Source: Candidatus Faecousia intestinigallinarum (GTDB taxonomy: Bacteria; Bacillota; Clostridia; Oscillospirales; Oscillospiraceae). From it: 40,528 bases of DNA. Position 1 is the stretch's first letter. Each line of letters opens with the position of its first letter. The notes beneath the pieces were generated by a model. The model was not told where the DNA came from and did no database searches. It saw only the letters and a list, made by a program, of their open reading frames with translations. Of this stretch, positions 24,157-32,647 are shown in pieces. Both the position numbers and the translations under genes were made by a program. Where the stretch lies: the NCBI GenBank assembly GCA_018715805.1, contig DVKX01000076.1, positions 1-40,528 on the forward strand, read 5' to 3'.

Positions 24157-25302
24157 ATGCGCATAGGACTGTTGGGATTTGGCACAGTGGGTCAGGGGGT
24201 TTACAACCTGACCAAGCCCCGGGGGGATATGGAAGTGACGCGGGTGCTCTGCCGCAGGGACTTGTCCCTGCCGGACGCGCGGGTGACCCATAATTTCACG
24301 GATATTCTGCAGGACGAAACCATCGATACCATTGTAGAGGCCATCGGCGGCCTGCACCCGGCGCGGGAATATGTGACGGCGGCCATCCAGGCCGGGAAGA
24401 ATGTGGTCACCGCCAACAAGGCGCTGATGGCGGAATATTATGACGAGCTTATCCCCATGGCTCAGGCGCGGGGCGTGCTGCTGCGCTGTACCGCCTCTGT
24501 GGGCGGCGGCATCGGCTGGCTCTCCGAGCTGGAGCGGGTGCGCCGGATCGAGCAGGTCTTCCATGTGGGCGGCATTATGAACGGCACCTGCAACTATATC
24601 CTGGACGCCATGACCCGCCGGGGCTGGAGCTATGAAGAGGCGCTTTCCAGCGCCCAGCGGCTGGGATACGCCGAGGCCGACCCCACCACCGATGTGGACG
24701 GCATCGACACCCTGCACAAGCTGGTGATCTCCGCCAACGTAGCCTTCGGCGTGAGCCTGGACTTTGCGGGGGTATCCGCCACCGGCATCCGGCGCATCAG
24801 CCGGGAGGATGTGGCGGCATTCCGAGAGCGGGGGCTTACCTGCAAGCTGGTGTCCTGCGCCCGGGCGAAAGGCGACTCCTACAGCGCCTATGTGCAGCCC
24901 ACCCTGTACCCCTCCGGCGCGCCGGAGGCCAACGTGCCGGATAACTACAATCTGATTACCCTGGAGGGCAGCACCTCCGGCCGCCAGAGCTTCTTCGGCC
25001 AGGGGGCAGGCCGGTACCCCACCGCATACAATGTGGTGCAGGACTGCATGGATCTGCTGAACGGCCGGGGCTTCTACTGCCCCTACGGGGAGAAGCAGCC
25101 CGTCTGCAACGACGACGCCCTGCGCTACTATGTCCGGGGCGGCAAGGACGCCTGGCTGGAAAAGCACCAGGTGGAGAGCTGGGGGGCGGCCGTGGTGACG
25201 GATAAGGTGCCGGTGTCGGCGATGCACGCCTGGCTGAAAAAGCACCCTGGGGCGTTCATTGCCGCCCTGCCGGATCAGGAAAGAGGAGACTACAAGTGCT
25301 GA
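24157..25302 (+). CDS. hom: homoserine dehydrogenase, short form
   Basis: 381 residues. The NAD(P)-binding loop GLLGFGTVGQGV lies at residues 4-15. The catalytic region has TANKALMAEY, GGGIGW and GIMNGTCNYIL, and TDVDGIDTLHK carries the family's conserved Asp and Lys. Classical bacterial Hom is about 430 residues with a C-terminal ACT domain; that domain is not recognisable here, so threonine feedback on this enzyme may be reduced. It reduces aspartate semialdehyde to homoserine. AGGAGGAA precedes the ATG. Its end overlaps lysC by seven bases. Confidence 0.94.
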   Translation: MRIGLLGFGTVGQGVYNLTKPRGDMEVTRVLCRRDLSLPDARVTHNFTDILQDETIDTIVEAIGGLHPAREYVTAAIQAGKNVVTANKALMAEYYDELIPMAQARGVLLRCTASVGGGIGWLSELERVRRIEQVFHVGGIMNGTCNYILDAMTRRGWSYEEALSSAQRLGYAEADPTTDVDGIDTLHKLVISANVAFGVSLDFAGVSATGIRRISREDVAAFRERGLTCKLVSCARAKGDSYSAYVQPTLYPSGAPEANVPDNYNLITLEGSTSGRQSFFGQGAGRYPTAYNVVQDCMDLLNGRGFYCPYGEKQPVCNDDALRYYVRGGKDAWLEKHQVESWGAAVVTDKVPVSAMHAWLKKHPGAFIAALPDQERGDYKC

Positions 25303-26612
25303 AAGTGACGAAATTCGGCGGATCCTCCATGGCTTCCGCCGAGCAATATAAAAAGGTGCGGGACATCGTCCTCAGCGACCCGGCGCGCCGGGTGGTGGTG
25401 GTGTCCGCCGCCGGAAAAAAAGACAAAAACGACCATAAGATCACAGACCTGCTCTACCTCTGCTACGCCCATACCCGCTATGGGGTGGACTGCGGGCAGG
25501 TGTTCGATATGATCACCTCCCGGTATTTCGAGATCCGGGACGCGCTGGGTCTGCAGGTGGATCTGGAGACGGAGTTCGCCGTACTAAAAAAGCGGCTGGA
25601 CGAGAAAGCCGTCAGCCAGGATGAGCTGGTAAGCCGGGGAGAATATTTCTCCGCCCGGCTGATGGCGGCCTATCTGGGTTTCCAGTTCGTGGACGCGGTG
25701 GACTGGGTGAAGTTTAAGATGGACGGCAGCGTAGACCAGCCCGCCTCCTATGCCGCGCTGCGCCGCCAGGCGCGGGGCGAGGGGGTGGTGACCCCCGGCT
25801 TCTATGGGCTGATGCCCGACGGACAGGTGCACACCTTCTCCCGGGGCGGCAGCGACATCACCGGCAGCCTGGCCGCCGCCGCCCTGAACGCCAGCGTGTA
25901 TGAAAACTGGACGGACGTCTCCGGTATTCTCATGGCAGACCCCCGGATCGTGGAAAATCCCCAGGCCATCCCGGAGGTGACCTACGATGAATTGCGGGAG
26001 TTGAGCTACTCCGGGGCGCAGGTGCTTCACGAGGGGGCGATCTTCCCGGTGCGGGAGAAGAACATCCCCCTGAATATCCGCAACACCAACGCCCCGGAGG
26101 ACCCGGGCACCATGATCCAGGAGCAGTTTGATACCGACGCCGACCCCAGCCGCTTCATCACCGGCATCACGGGGAAGAAGGATTTCTCCATCGTCTCTAT
26201 GACCAAGCGGGGCATGAGCAACCAGGTGGGCGTGCTGCGAGCCATGCTCAGCGTGTTTGAGCGCCACGGCATCTCCATCGACTATACCCCCAACGGCATC
26301 GACAACGTATCCGTTGTGGTACCTACGGAGTCCATTGCCGCTTGCCTGTATAATATCCTGGCGGAGATCCAGCAGGAGGTGCGGCCGGACAGCCTGGACG
26401 TTCACGACCAGATCGCCGTGGTGGCGGCGGTGGGGCGGAAGATGGCTTTTCGCCCAGGCATTTCCGGAAAAATTTTCGCAGCGCTGGGGCAGGCGGGCAT
26501 CAATATCCGCATGATCAACCAGGGGCCTGACGAATTGAACATCATCCTGGGGGTGGATAACCGGGACTTCTCCCGCGCCATCCAAGTACTCTACGACAGC
26601 TTCGCAAAATAA
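25296..26612 (+). CDS. lysC: aspartate kinase
   Basis: 438 residues with a GTG start at 25296 behind AGAGGAGA, inside the end of hom. The kinase core starts KVTKFGGSSMASAEQYKKV, and GFYGLMPDGQVHTFSRGGSD is the substrate/ATP region. Two ACT-type regulatory segments follow from about residue 300 (SIVSMTKRGMSNQVGVLRAM; later VAAVGRKMAFRPGISGKIFA). It catalyses the first step to lysine, threonine and methionine. Allosteric control by end product is likely through the ACT part. Confidence 0.96.
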   Translation: MLKVTKFGGSSMASAEQYKKVRDIVLSDPARRVVVVSAAGKKDKNDHKITDLLYLCYAHTRYGVDCGQVFDMITSRYFEIRDALGLQVDLETEFAVLKKRLDEKAVSQDELVSRGEYFSARLMAAYLGFQFVDAVDWVKFKMDGSVDQPASYAALRRQARGEGVVTPGFYGLMPDGQVHTFSRGGSDITGSLAAAALNASVYENWTDVSGILMADPRIVENPQAIPEVTYDELRELSYSGAQVLHEGAIFPVREKNIPLNIRNTNAPEDPGTMIQEQFDTDADPSRFITGITGKKDFSIVSMTKRGMSNQVGVLRAMLSVFERHGISIDYTPNGIDNVSVVVPTESIAACLYNILAEIQQEVRPDSLDVHDQIAVVAAVGRKMAFRPGISGKIFAALGQAGINIRMINQGPDELNIILGVDNRDFSRAIQVLYDSFAK

Positions 26613-26637
26613 GTCTGATTCCAAACGGGAGGCATAC

Positions 26638-27639
26638 ATGATGAAAGAATATACCATTGCCATTCTGGGCGTCACCGGCGCGGTGGGGCAGGAGATGCTG
26701 AAGGTTCTGCAGGAGCGGAACTTCCCTGTGAAAAAGCTCGTTCCCCTGGCCAGCGGCCGCAGCGCGGGGAAAACCGTCTCCTTCCGGGGGGAAGCGCTCC
26801 CTATTCAGGAGGCCGGCGCAGCCGCCTTCCAGGGGGTGGATATTGTGCTGGGCGCGGCGGAAGCCCCCATTGCGGAGCAGTTTGCCCCGGCAATTACGTC
26901 GGCGGGCGCGGTGTTTGTGGACAATTCCTCCGCTTTCCGGATGGCGCCCGACGTTCCCCTGATCGTGCCGGAGGTAAATCCGGAGGATGTGAAGCGCCAC
27001 CACGGCATTCTCTCCAATCCCAACTGCTCCACCATCATCACCGTCACGGCGGTGAACGCCTTGAACGCCATCACACCCATTCGCTCCATGACCGCCTCCA
27101 CCTATCAGGCGGTGTCCGGCGCGGGGGCGGGAGGCCCCGTGGAGCTGATGGAGGAGGTGCGCGCTTTGGGGCACGGCGGAAGCTATGAACCCAAGGTGTT
27201 CCCCTATCCCATTGCTTTCAACCTGATTCCCCAGATCGGCGGGGAACAGTTCGCAGGCTATACCAGCGAGGAAATGAAGATGCAGAACGAGGGGCGGAAG
27301 ATCCTCCATCTGCCGGAGCTGACGGTGAGCTGCACCTGCGTGCGGGTGCCGGTGGTGCGCAGCCATTCCATTTCCGTCTCCTGCCATTTTGACCGTCCGG
27401 TACCGGTGGAGCAGGCGCGGGAGGCCATTGCCGCCGCCCCGGGGTGCAAGCTGATGGACGATCTGGCCAACCTGGTCTATCCCATGCCCCTGGATACCTC
27501 CGAGCAGGATTTGGTGTATGTGGGGCGGATCCGCCCCGACCTCACCGACCCCAACGGACTGTGCCTGTGGTGCTGCGGCGACCAGGTGCGCAAGGGCGCG
27601 GCCACCAACGCCGTGCAGATCGCGGAGCTGCTGCTGTAA
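26638..27639 (+). CDS. asd: aspartate-semialdehyde dehydrogenase
   Basis: 333 residues; ATG at 26638 is followed by ATG at 26641, either possible behind GGGAGG. The NADP loop GVTGAVGQEML lies at the N-terminus. The catalytic cysteine is C130 in LSNPNCSTI, and GAGAGGPVELMEE follows. It makes aspartate semialdehyde for Hom and for lysine/diaminopimelate synthesis. Last gene of the hom-lysC-asd unit, ended by a strong terminator. Confidence 0.96.
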   Translation: MMKEYTIAILGVTGAVGQEMLKVLQERNFPVKKLVPLASGRSAGKTVSFRGEALPIQEAGAAAFQGVDIVLGAAEAPIAEQFAPAITSAGAVFVDNSSAFRMAPDVPLIVPEVNPEDVKRHHGILSNPNCSTIITVTAVNALNAITPIRSMTASTYQAVSGAGAGGPVELMEEVRALGHGGSYEPKVFPYPIAFNLIPQIGGEQFAGYTSEEMKMQNEGRKILHLPELTVSCTCVRVPVVRSHSISVSCHFDRPVPVEQAREAIAAAPGCKLMDDLANLVYPMPLDTSEQDLVYVGRIRPDLTDPNGLCLWCCGDQVRKGAATNAVQIAELLL

Positions 27640-27692
27640 ACGACAGTGCTCCCGCTTCCATGGCAGCACGTTTTCCTGGATATAACCGCTTT

Positions 27693-27724
27693 CCCCAGCC
27701 TGTCATTCAGGCTGGGGATTTTTT
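27693..27724 (+). terminator. terminator after asd
   Basis: A perfect 10-bp stem CCCCAGCCTG / CAGGCTGGGG with a 5-base loop, followed by ATTTTTT. Confidence 0.92.
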
Positions 27725-27758
27725 CCGGAAAGAAAGCCCCTAAAAGCCGAAAAAACGG

Positions 27759-27787
27759 TTGCATTTCCCGGCATTATGTGCTATATT
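27759..27787 (+). promoter_or_regulatory. promoter of typA
   Basis: TTGCAT (27759-27764), a 17-base spacer and TATATT (27782-27787), about 45 bases before the start codon. Confidence 0.65.
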
Positions 27788-27832
27788 CCAATGTTGAGAT
27801 TTATTTTTGTGTTGAAAAGGGGAAAGACCTTT

Positions 27833-29662
27833 ATGGCATCTCAAGAGAACATTCGCAATATCGCCATCATCGCCCATGTGGATCACGGAAAGACCACCCT
27901 GGTGGACGAAATGCTCAAGCAGGGCGGTATTTATCGGGAAAATCAAGCGACGGTGGAGCGGGTAATGGACTCCGGCGACCTGGAGCGGGAGCGCGGCATC
28001 ACCATCCTGGCCAAGAACACCGCCGTACACTATAAAAACATCAAGATCAATATTGTGGATACCCCGGGGCACGCCGACTTCAGCGGCGAGGTGGAGCGGA
28101 TATTGAAGATGGTCAACGGCGTGCTGCTGCTGGTGGACGCCGCCGAGGGTCCCATGCCCCAGACCCGCTTCGTGCTGCAAAAGGCGCTGGAGCTGGGACA
28201 CCGGGTCATTGTGGTGGTGAACAAGGTGGACAAGCCCGACGCCCGGGTGCATGAAGTGATGGACGAAGTGCTGGAACTACTGCTGGATCTCAACGCCACC
28301 GACGAGCAGTTCAACTCCCCTACGGTGTTCTGCTCCGGCCGCCAGGGCACGGCCTCCTACGGCCCCGATGAGATGGGCAAGGATCTGACGCCCCTGTTCG
28401 AAACCATCGTGGACTATATCCCCGCCCCCCAGGGGGACGCGGACGCGCCGCTGCAAATGCTGGTGAGCTCCATCGATTATAATGAATATGTGGGACGCAT
28501 TGCCATCGGCCGCATTGAGCGGGGCACCATCCGGGTGAACCAGGAGGTGGCCATCTGCGACTACCACCATCCCGAGGAGAAGGAAAAAGGCAAGGTGGTG
28601 GCGCTGTACGCTTTCGACGGCCTGGGCAAGACCCCCATCCAGGAGGCCGGAGCAGGGGAGATCGTGGCGCTGTCCGGCATTGCGGGCATCAATATCGGCC
28701 ACACCCTGTGCGCGCCGGACGCGGTGGAGCCGCTGCCCTTTGTGAAGATCTCCGACCCCACCATTGAAATGACCTTCTGCGTCAACGATTCTCCCTTTGC
28801 GGGCAAGGAGGGCAAATTTGTCACCTCCCGGAATCTGCGGGAGCGTCTGGAAAAGGAACTGCTGAAGGATGTATCCCTCCACGTCACCGAGCAGGGCACC
28901 GACGCCTTCAACGTGGCCGGGCGGGGCGAAATGCACCTGTCCATCCTGATGGAGACCATGCGCCGGGAGGGCTTTGAGTTCGCCGTGTCCACCCCCCGGG
29001 TGCTCACCAAGGTCATCGACGGCGTGGTGTGCGAGCCCATCGAGCGGATGGTGGCGGACGTGCCCGAGGAGAGCATGGGCGCGGTCATCGAGAAAATGGG
29101 ACGCCGGAAGGGCGACCTGCTGGGCATGACCCCCATGGGCAGCCGCTACCGGCTGGAGTTCCTGGTGCCCTCCCGGGGTCTGTTCGGCTACCGCAGCGAA
29201 TTTCTGACGGACACCCGGGGCGAGGGCATCATGTCCTCCGTCCTGGAGACTTACGCCCCCATGAAGGGGGAGATCGAGCGGCGGCTCACCGGCTCCCTGA
29301 TTGCCTTCGAGTCCGGGGAGGCCTGCTCCTACGGCCTCTACAACGCCCAGGAGCGGGGCAGCCTGTTCATTGGCCCGGGCACCCAGGTGTATGCCGGTAT
29401 GGTGGTGGGCATTTGCAGCCGGAACGAGGATATGACCGTAAACGTGTGCAAAAAGAAGCAGCTTACCAATATGCGCGCCGCCGGCTCCGACGAGGCGCTG
29501 CGCCTGACCACCCCCCGGGTGTTCTCCCTGGAGCAGTGCCTGGAGTTTCTGGCAGACGACGAGCTGCTGGAGTGCACCCCCAAGAGCCTGCGCATTCGCA
29601 AGCGGGAGCTGGATCACGCCGCCCGGATGCGGCAGGTGATGAAAAAGCGGAGCCAGGGATGA
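27833..29662 (+). CDS. typA: ribosome-associated GTPase TypA/BipA
   Basis: 609 residues from the ATG at 27833 (AAAGGGGAAAG upstream); an ATG at 27776 would lie ahead of the likely transcription start. The G1 loop AHVDHGKTTL lies at residues 14-23, followed by RERGITI (G2 region), DTPGHADF (G3) and NKVDKPDAR (G4). Then come EF-G-like domains and the BipA C-terminal domain (MRAAGSDEALRLTTPRVFSLEQ). It is a translational GTPase acting in ribosome assembly and stress adaptation. Its stop overlaps the next start (ATGA). Confidence 0.97.
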   Translation: MASQENIRNIAIIAHVDHGKTTLVDEMLKQGGIYRENQATVERVMDSGDLERERGITILAKNTAVHYKNIKINIVDTPGHADFSGEVERILKMVNGVLLLVDAAEGPMPQTRFVLQKALELGHRVIVVVNKVDKPDARVHEVMDEVLELLLDLNATDEQFNSPTVFCSGRQGTASYGPDEMGKDLTPLFETIVDYIPAPQGDADAPLQMLVSSIDYNEYVGRIAIGRIERGTIRVNQEVAICDYHHPEEKEKGKVVALYAFDGLGKTPIQEAGAGEIVALSGIAGINIGHTLCAPDAVEPLPFVKISDPTIEMTFCVNDSPFAGKEGKFVTSRNLRERLEKELLKDVSLHVTEQGTDAFNVAGRGEMHLSILMETMRREGFEFAVSTPRVLTKVIDGVVCEPIERMVADVPEESMGAVIEKMGRRKGDLLGMTPMGSRYRLEFLVPSRGLFGYRSEFLTDTRGEGIMSSVLETYAPMKGEIERRLTGSLIAFESGEACSYGLYNAQERGSLFIGPGTQVYAGMVVGICSRNEDMTVNVCKKKQLTNMRAAGSDEALRLTTPRVFSLEQCLEFLADDELLECTPKSLRIRKRELDHAARMRQVMKKRSQG

Positions 29663-30483
29663 AGCGGGTTCTGGCGATTCAGAGCCTATCTGTGGTAGGC
29701 CGCAGCGGTCTGGCAGTGATGGCTCCGGTGCTGAGCAGCATGGGCTGCCAGTGCTGCCCCCTGCCCACCATGGTGCTCTCCGCCCACACCGGGTTCCCCA
29801 GCCCGGAGAAGGTGGACATTTCCCGGTATATCCTGGACTTTTTTCCGTATTATCAGCGGCAGGCCATCCGCTTTGACGCAGTGATTCTCAGCTACCTCCC
29901 CGACCCCGGCATGGTTCCCGCGCTGGGCGCGGCGCTGCCCAGGCTGGGCAGTCTGCGGATCTTCGACCCGGTGCTGGGGGATCACGGTAAATTCTATTCC
30001 GGCATGGGGCAGGGGCACGCCGCCGCGTGGCGGGCGCTGTGCCGGGACGCGGATATTCTGCTGCCCAACCTGACGGAAGCGGCGGCGCTCACCGGCCTGC
30101 CCTACCGGGAATGTGGGGACATGGAGTATCTGCGTACGCTTGCCCAAGGCCTGCGGGCGCTGGGCGCGAAGCAGGTGTTTCTTACCGGCGTCCCCTGGGA
30201 GGAGGGCGTCACCGGCTTTTTCTTCCGAAACGGGGAGGGGGAGTTTGTCCATCGGCAAAGGCGGATCTCCCCCAGCCTGCACGGCACCGGAGATCTGTTT
30301 ACAGCCGCCGTGGCCGGAGGCGTGCTCCGGGGACTGGGCGCGGCGCAGGCGGGAGTTCTGGCGGCGGCATTCGTGGCAAAATGCCTGGAAAAAACGCCCC
30401 AAGCCACCCTTTTCGGGGTGGAATTTGAAAAAATCCTGCCCTGGCTGGCGGAAAATGCCGGGGAAAGCAAAAAAAGCAGTTGA
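29659..30483 (+). CDS. pyridoxal/pyridoxamine kinase
   Basis: 274 residues from the ATG at 29659, overlapping typA by four bases; longer readings upstream run inside typA. It begins KRVLAIQSLSVVGRSGL, as PdxK/PdxY-type ribokinase-fold enzymes do. Other motifs are PTMVLSAHTGF, FDPVLGD and NLTEAAALTG, and the C-terminal anion hole/catalytic Asp motif is GTGDLFTAAVAGG. It phosphorylates vitamin B6 vitamers. Coupling to typA is unusual and may only reflect compact packing. Confidence 0.9.
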   Translation: MKRVLAIQSLSVVGRSGLAVMAPVLSSMGCQCCPLPTMVLSAHTGFPSPEKVDISRYILDFFPYYQRQAIRFDAVILSYLPDPGMVPALGAALPRLGSLRIFDPVLGDHGKFYSGMGQGHAAAWRALCRDADILLPNLTEAAALTGLPYRECGDMEYLRTLAQGLRALGAKQVFLTGVPWEEGVTGFFFRNGEGEFVHRQRRISPSLHGTGDLFTAAVAGGVLRGLGAAQAGVLAAAFVAKCLEKTPQATLFGVEFEKILPWLAENAGESKKSS

Positions 30484-30508
30484 CCCGCCACCACTTTTCG
30501 GTTATAAT
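30480..30508 (+). promoter_or_regulatory. strong SigA promoter of rpmH
   Basis: TTGACC (30480-30485), a 17-base spacer and TATAAT (30503-30508). The -35 overlaps the stop codon of the upstream kinase gene. Near-consensus, as expected for ribosomal protein L34. Confidence 0.85.
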
Positions 30509-30587
30509 ACTTTAGCTATGCTATGTTTTGCTACGGCCATCCGGCTGTTGAGCATATTGATCCCTTTTGACAGGAGGTGTTCCAATT

Positions 30588-30722
30588 ATGAAGCGTACCT
30601 ATCAGCCCAGCAAGCGTCACAGATCCAAGGTTCACGGTTTCCGGAAGAGAATGGCTACTTCCAACGGCCGCAAGGTGCTTGCCCGCCGCCGTGCCAAAGG
30701 CCGCAAGGCTCTGACCGCCTAA
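30588..30722 (+). CDS. rpmH: ribosomal protein bL34
   Basis: 44 residues, very basic. It begins [20 protein letters not shown] and contains [15 protein letters not shown], which identifies L34 with no doubt. CAGGAGGTG precedes the ATG. It is followed by rnpA, yidD, yidC and jag in the order conserved across bacteria. Confidence 0.98.
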   Translation: MKRTYQPSKRHRSKVHGFRKRMATSNGRKVLARRRAKGRKALTA

Positions 30723-30775
30723 GCGCCGCGTGGATGGGCGGTATCTAGGCTGCTCACTGCGAAACGGGAGTTCAT

Positions 30776-30806
30776 GCGGGGTGATGGATTCGCCCCGCTC
30801 CCTTTT
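30776..30806 (+). terminator. terminator/attenuator between rpmH and rnpA
   Basis: GCGGGG (30776-30781) pairs with CCCCGC (30793-30798), then CCTTTTT follows shortly. The stem is short, so partial read-through into rnpA is likely. This would give more L34 than RnpA. Confidence 0.5.
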
Positions 30807-30833
30807 TATAGGGGCTTCCCAGGAGGAAATGCT

Positions 30834-31181
30834 ATGAAGTTTTCCACTTCTCTAAAACTGAACCATGTCTTCCGGCGGCTGTACGCCACCTCCGGATATG
30901 CCAATGGGCTGCTGGTGCTCTATGCCCGGCGCAATCGCCTGGGATGCAACCGGGTGGGCGTCACCTGCGGAAAAAAGCTGGGGCACGCCGTGGTGCGCAA
31001 CCGTACCCGCCGCCGGCTGCGGGAGGTATACCGGCTGAACGAGGCGCGGTTCACCCCCGGATGGGACATGGTGGTGGTGGCGCGGCGCAGGGCGGTGGAC
31101 GCCTCCTTCGCCCAGCTCCAGCAAAGCTACCTCTCCCTGGCCGGGAAGGCTGGGCTGCTGGTTCCGGAGGATGCGCCGTGA
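30834..31181 (+). CDS. rnpA: ribonuclease P protein component
   Basis: 115 residues from the ATG at 30834 behind AGGAGGAA. The RNR signature region reads [20 protein letters not shown], the conserved RNA-binding helix. It binds the RNase P RNA and helps 5' maturation of tRNAs. Its stop overlaps the yidD GTG start. Confidence 0.97.
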   Translation: MKFSTSLKLNHVFRRLYATSGYANGLLVLYARRNRLGCNRVGVTCGKKLGHAVVRNRTRRRLREVYRLNEARFTPGWDMVVVARRRAVDASFAQLQQSYLSLAGKAGLLVPEDAP

Positions 31182-31390
31182 AAAAAGCAATGCTATGGCT
31201 CATCCGCTTCTATCAGCGCTGCATTTCCCCCGCTGCGCCGCCCAGATGTCGCTTTTATCCCACCTGCTCGGCCTACGCCTATGAGGCTATCCAAAAATAC
31301 GGAGCCTGGAAGGGCGGCTATCTGGCTCTGCGGCGGCTGCTGCGGTGCCATCCGTTCTACAAGGGCGATCATTTCGACCCCGTTCCCTAA
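31178..31390 (+). CDS. yidD: membrane protein insertion efficiency factor YidD
   Basis: 70 residues with a GTG start at 31178 overlapping the rnpA stop (GTGA); GGAGGATG is upstream. The family signature is clear: [25 protein letters not shown] and RRLLRCHPF. It assists YidC-dependent insertion at the inner face of the membrane. Confidence 0.96.
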   Translation: MKKAMLWLIRFYQRCISPAAPPRCRFYPTCSAYAYEAIQKYGAWKGGYLALRRLLRCHPFYKGDHFDPVP

Positions 31391-31402
31391 GGAGGATCGT
31401 CA

Positions 31403-32644
31403 ATGCTTGCATTCAACCTTTCCGACATCATCACCGTGCCCTTTGGCTACATGATGAATCTCCTCTATCTGCGCACCAATAACTATGGCGTGGCTATGAT
31501 CCTGTTTGCCGTGATCGTGCAGATGGTGCTTATGCCCATCACCGCCAAGAGCAAGAAGAGCATGATGAAGATGTCCCGCGTGACCCCGCGGATTCAGGAA
31601 ATCCAGAAAAAATACGCCAACGACCAGCAAAAGCAAAATGAACAGATTCAGGCTGTTTATAAGGAAGAGGGCGTGGGCATGATGGGCGGCTGCCTTTGGT
31701 CGCTGGTGCCCCTGCTGATTCTCTTCCCCCTGTATGCCGTCATCCGGCAGCCCATCACCTATATGCTCCACGAGAGCGCCGAGAGTGCCGCCAAGATCGT
31801 GGAGACGATCCGTGCCGCCGCGCCGGAGCTGTTCTCCGCCAATACCTATTACGACCAGGTGATCGCCGCCCAGATGATTCCCCAGTTTGCCGAGCAGCTC
31901 CGCGCCGCCATCCCCAATATCAGCGCCGAAACCCTGGCGGGCATTAATTTCGGCTTCCTGGGCATCAATCTGGGCGCGGTGCCCCAATTCAACGTATTCG
32001 CCGCCACCTGGGCTTGGGACTGGGCGCACATCGGCGCGTTCCTGGTGGCGCTCAGCTCCGCAGGCAGCCAGGTGCTGTCCATGTGGGTGAGCCAGAAGCT
32101 CAACGACTCTGTAATCACCGATAAGGACGGCCTGCAGGATAAGGAAACTGCCAAAAACTCCCAGCAGGCGCAGAGCAGCAAGATCATGATGTGGATGATG
32201 CCGTTGATGTCCTTATGGATCGGCTTTACCGTGGCCGCAGGACTGTCCCTGTACTGGTTCGTGAGCGGCATGGTGCGCATGGTGCAGGATGTGATCCTCA
32301 CCAGGCACTACCGGAAGATCTATGACGCCGAGGACGCCGTCCGCCTGCAAAAGCGGCTGGAACGGGAACGGGAGGAAGCGGAAAAGGAGCGCCAGCGCGC
32401 CGAACGCCGCGCCGCCAACCCCGACGGCATTACGGAAAATACCAGCAAGAAAAAGCTGCAGCAGAAGCAGCAGCGGGAGCAGGAGGCGGCCAAGGCTGCC
32501 GCCGCCAGGGAATACGCCGCCCGGAAGGGTGTGCAGCGCCCAGCGGAGCCGGAGGAGGATGCGCCTCTGTCCGGCGTGAAGGAACGCCCCAACTGCAAGG
32601 GGCGCGCCTATGACCCCAACCGCTACCGCACTACGGAGGATTAA
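31403..32644 (+). CDS. yidC: membrane protein insertase YidC/OxaA (SpoIIIJ type)
   Basis: 413 residues behind AAGGAGGA. It lacks the large periplasmic domain of Gram-negative YidC. Hydrophobic helices lie near residues 28-48, 92-112, 190-215 and 255-285, and the cytoplasmic hairpin reads PRIQEIQKKYANDQQK. After about residue 300 the tail is highly charged and Ala/Arg/Glu/Lys-rich (about 110 residues), fit for ribosome contact. It inserts proteins into the membrane with YidD and the co-encoded Jag. Confidence 0.95.
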   Translation: MLAFNLSDIITVPFGYMMNLLYLRTNNYGVAMILFAVIVQMVLMPITAKSKKSMMKMSRVTPRIQEIQKKYANDQQKQNEQIQAVYKEEGVGMMGGCLWSLVPLLILFPLYAVIRQPITYMLHESAESAAKIVETIRAAAPELFSANTYYDQVIAAQMIPQFAEQLRAAIPNISAETLAGINFGFLGINLGAVPQFNVFAATWAWDWAHIGAFLVALSSAGSQVLSMWVSQKLNDSVITDKDGLQDKETAKNSQQAQSSKIMMWMMPLMSLWIGFTVAAGLSLYWFVSGMVRMVQDVILTRHYRKIYDAEDAVRLQKRLEREREEAEKERQRAERRAANPDGITENTSKKKLQQKQQREQEAAKAAAAREYAARKGVQRPAEPEEDAPLSGVKERPNCKGRAYDPNRYRTTED

Positions 32645-32647
32645 ACT

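Noticed and set aside
28277-29617. Long minus-strand open frame opposite typA
   Set aside because: Same antisense artefact; no ribosome site and no recognisable motif.
30484-30587. Replication origin beside rpmH
   Set aside because: No DnaA-box cluster or AT-rich unwinding region; the space holds a promoter and ribosome site only.
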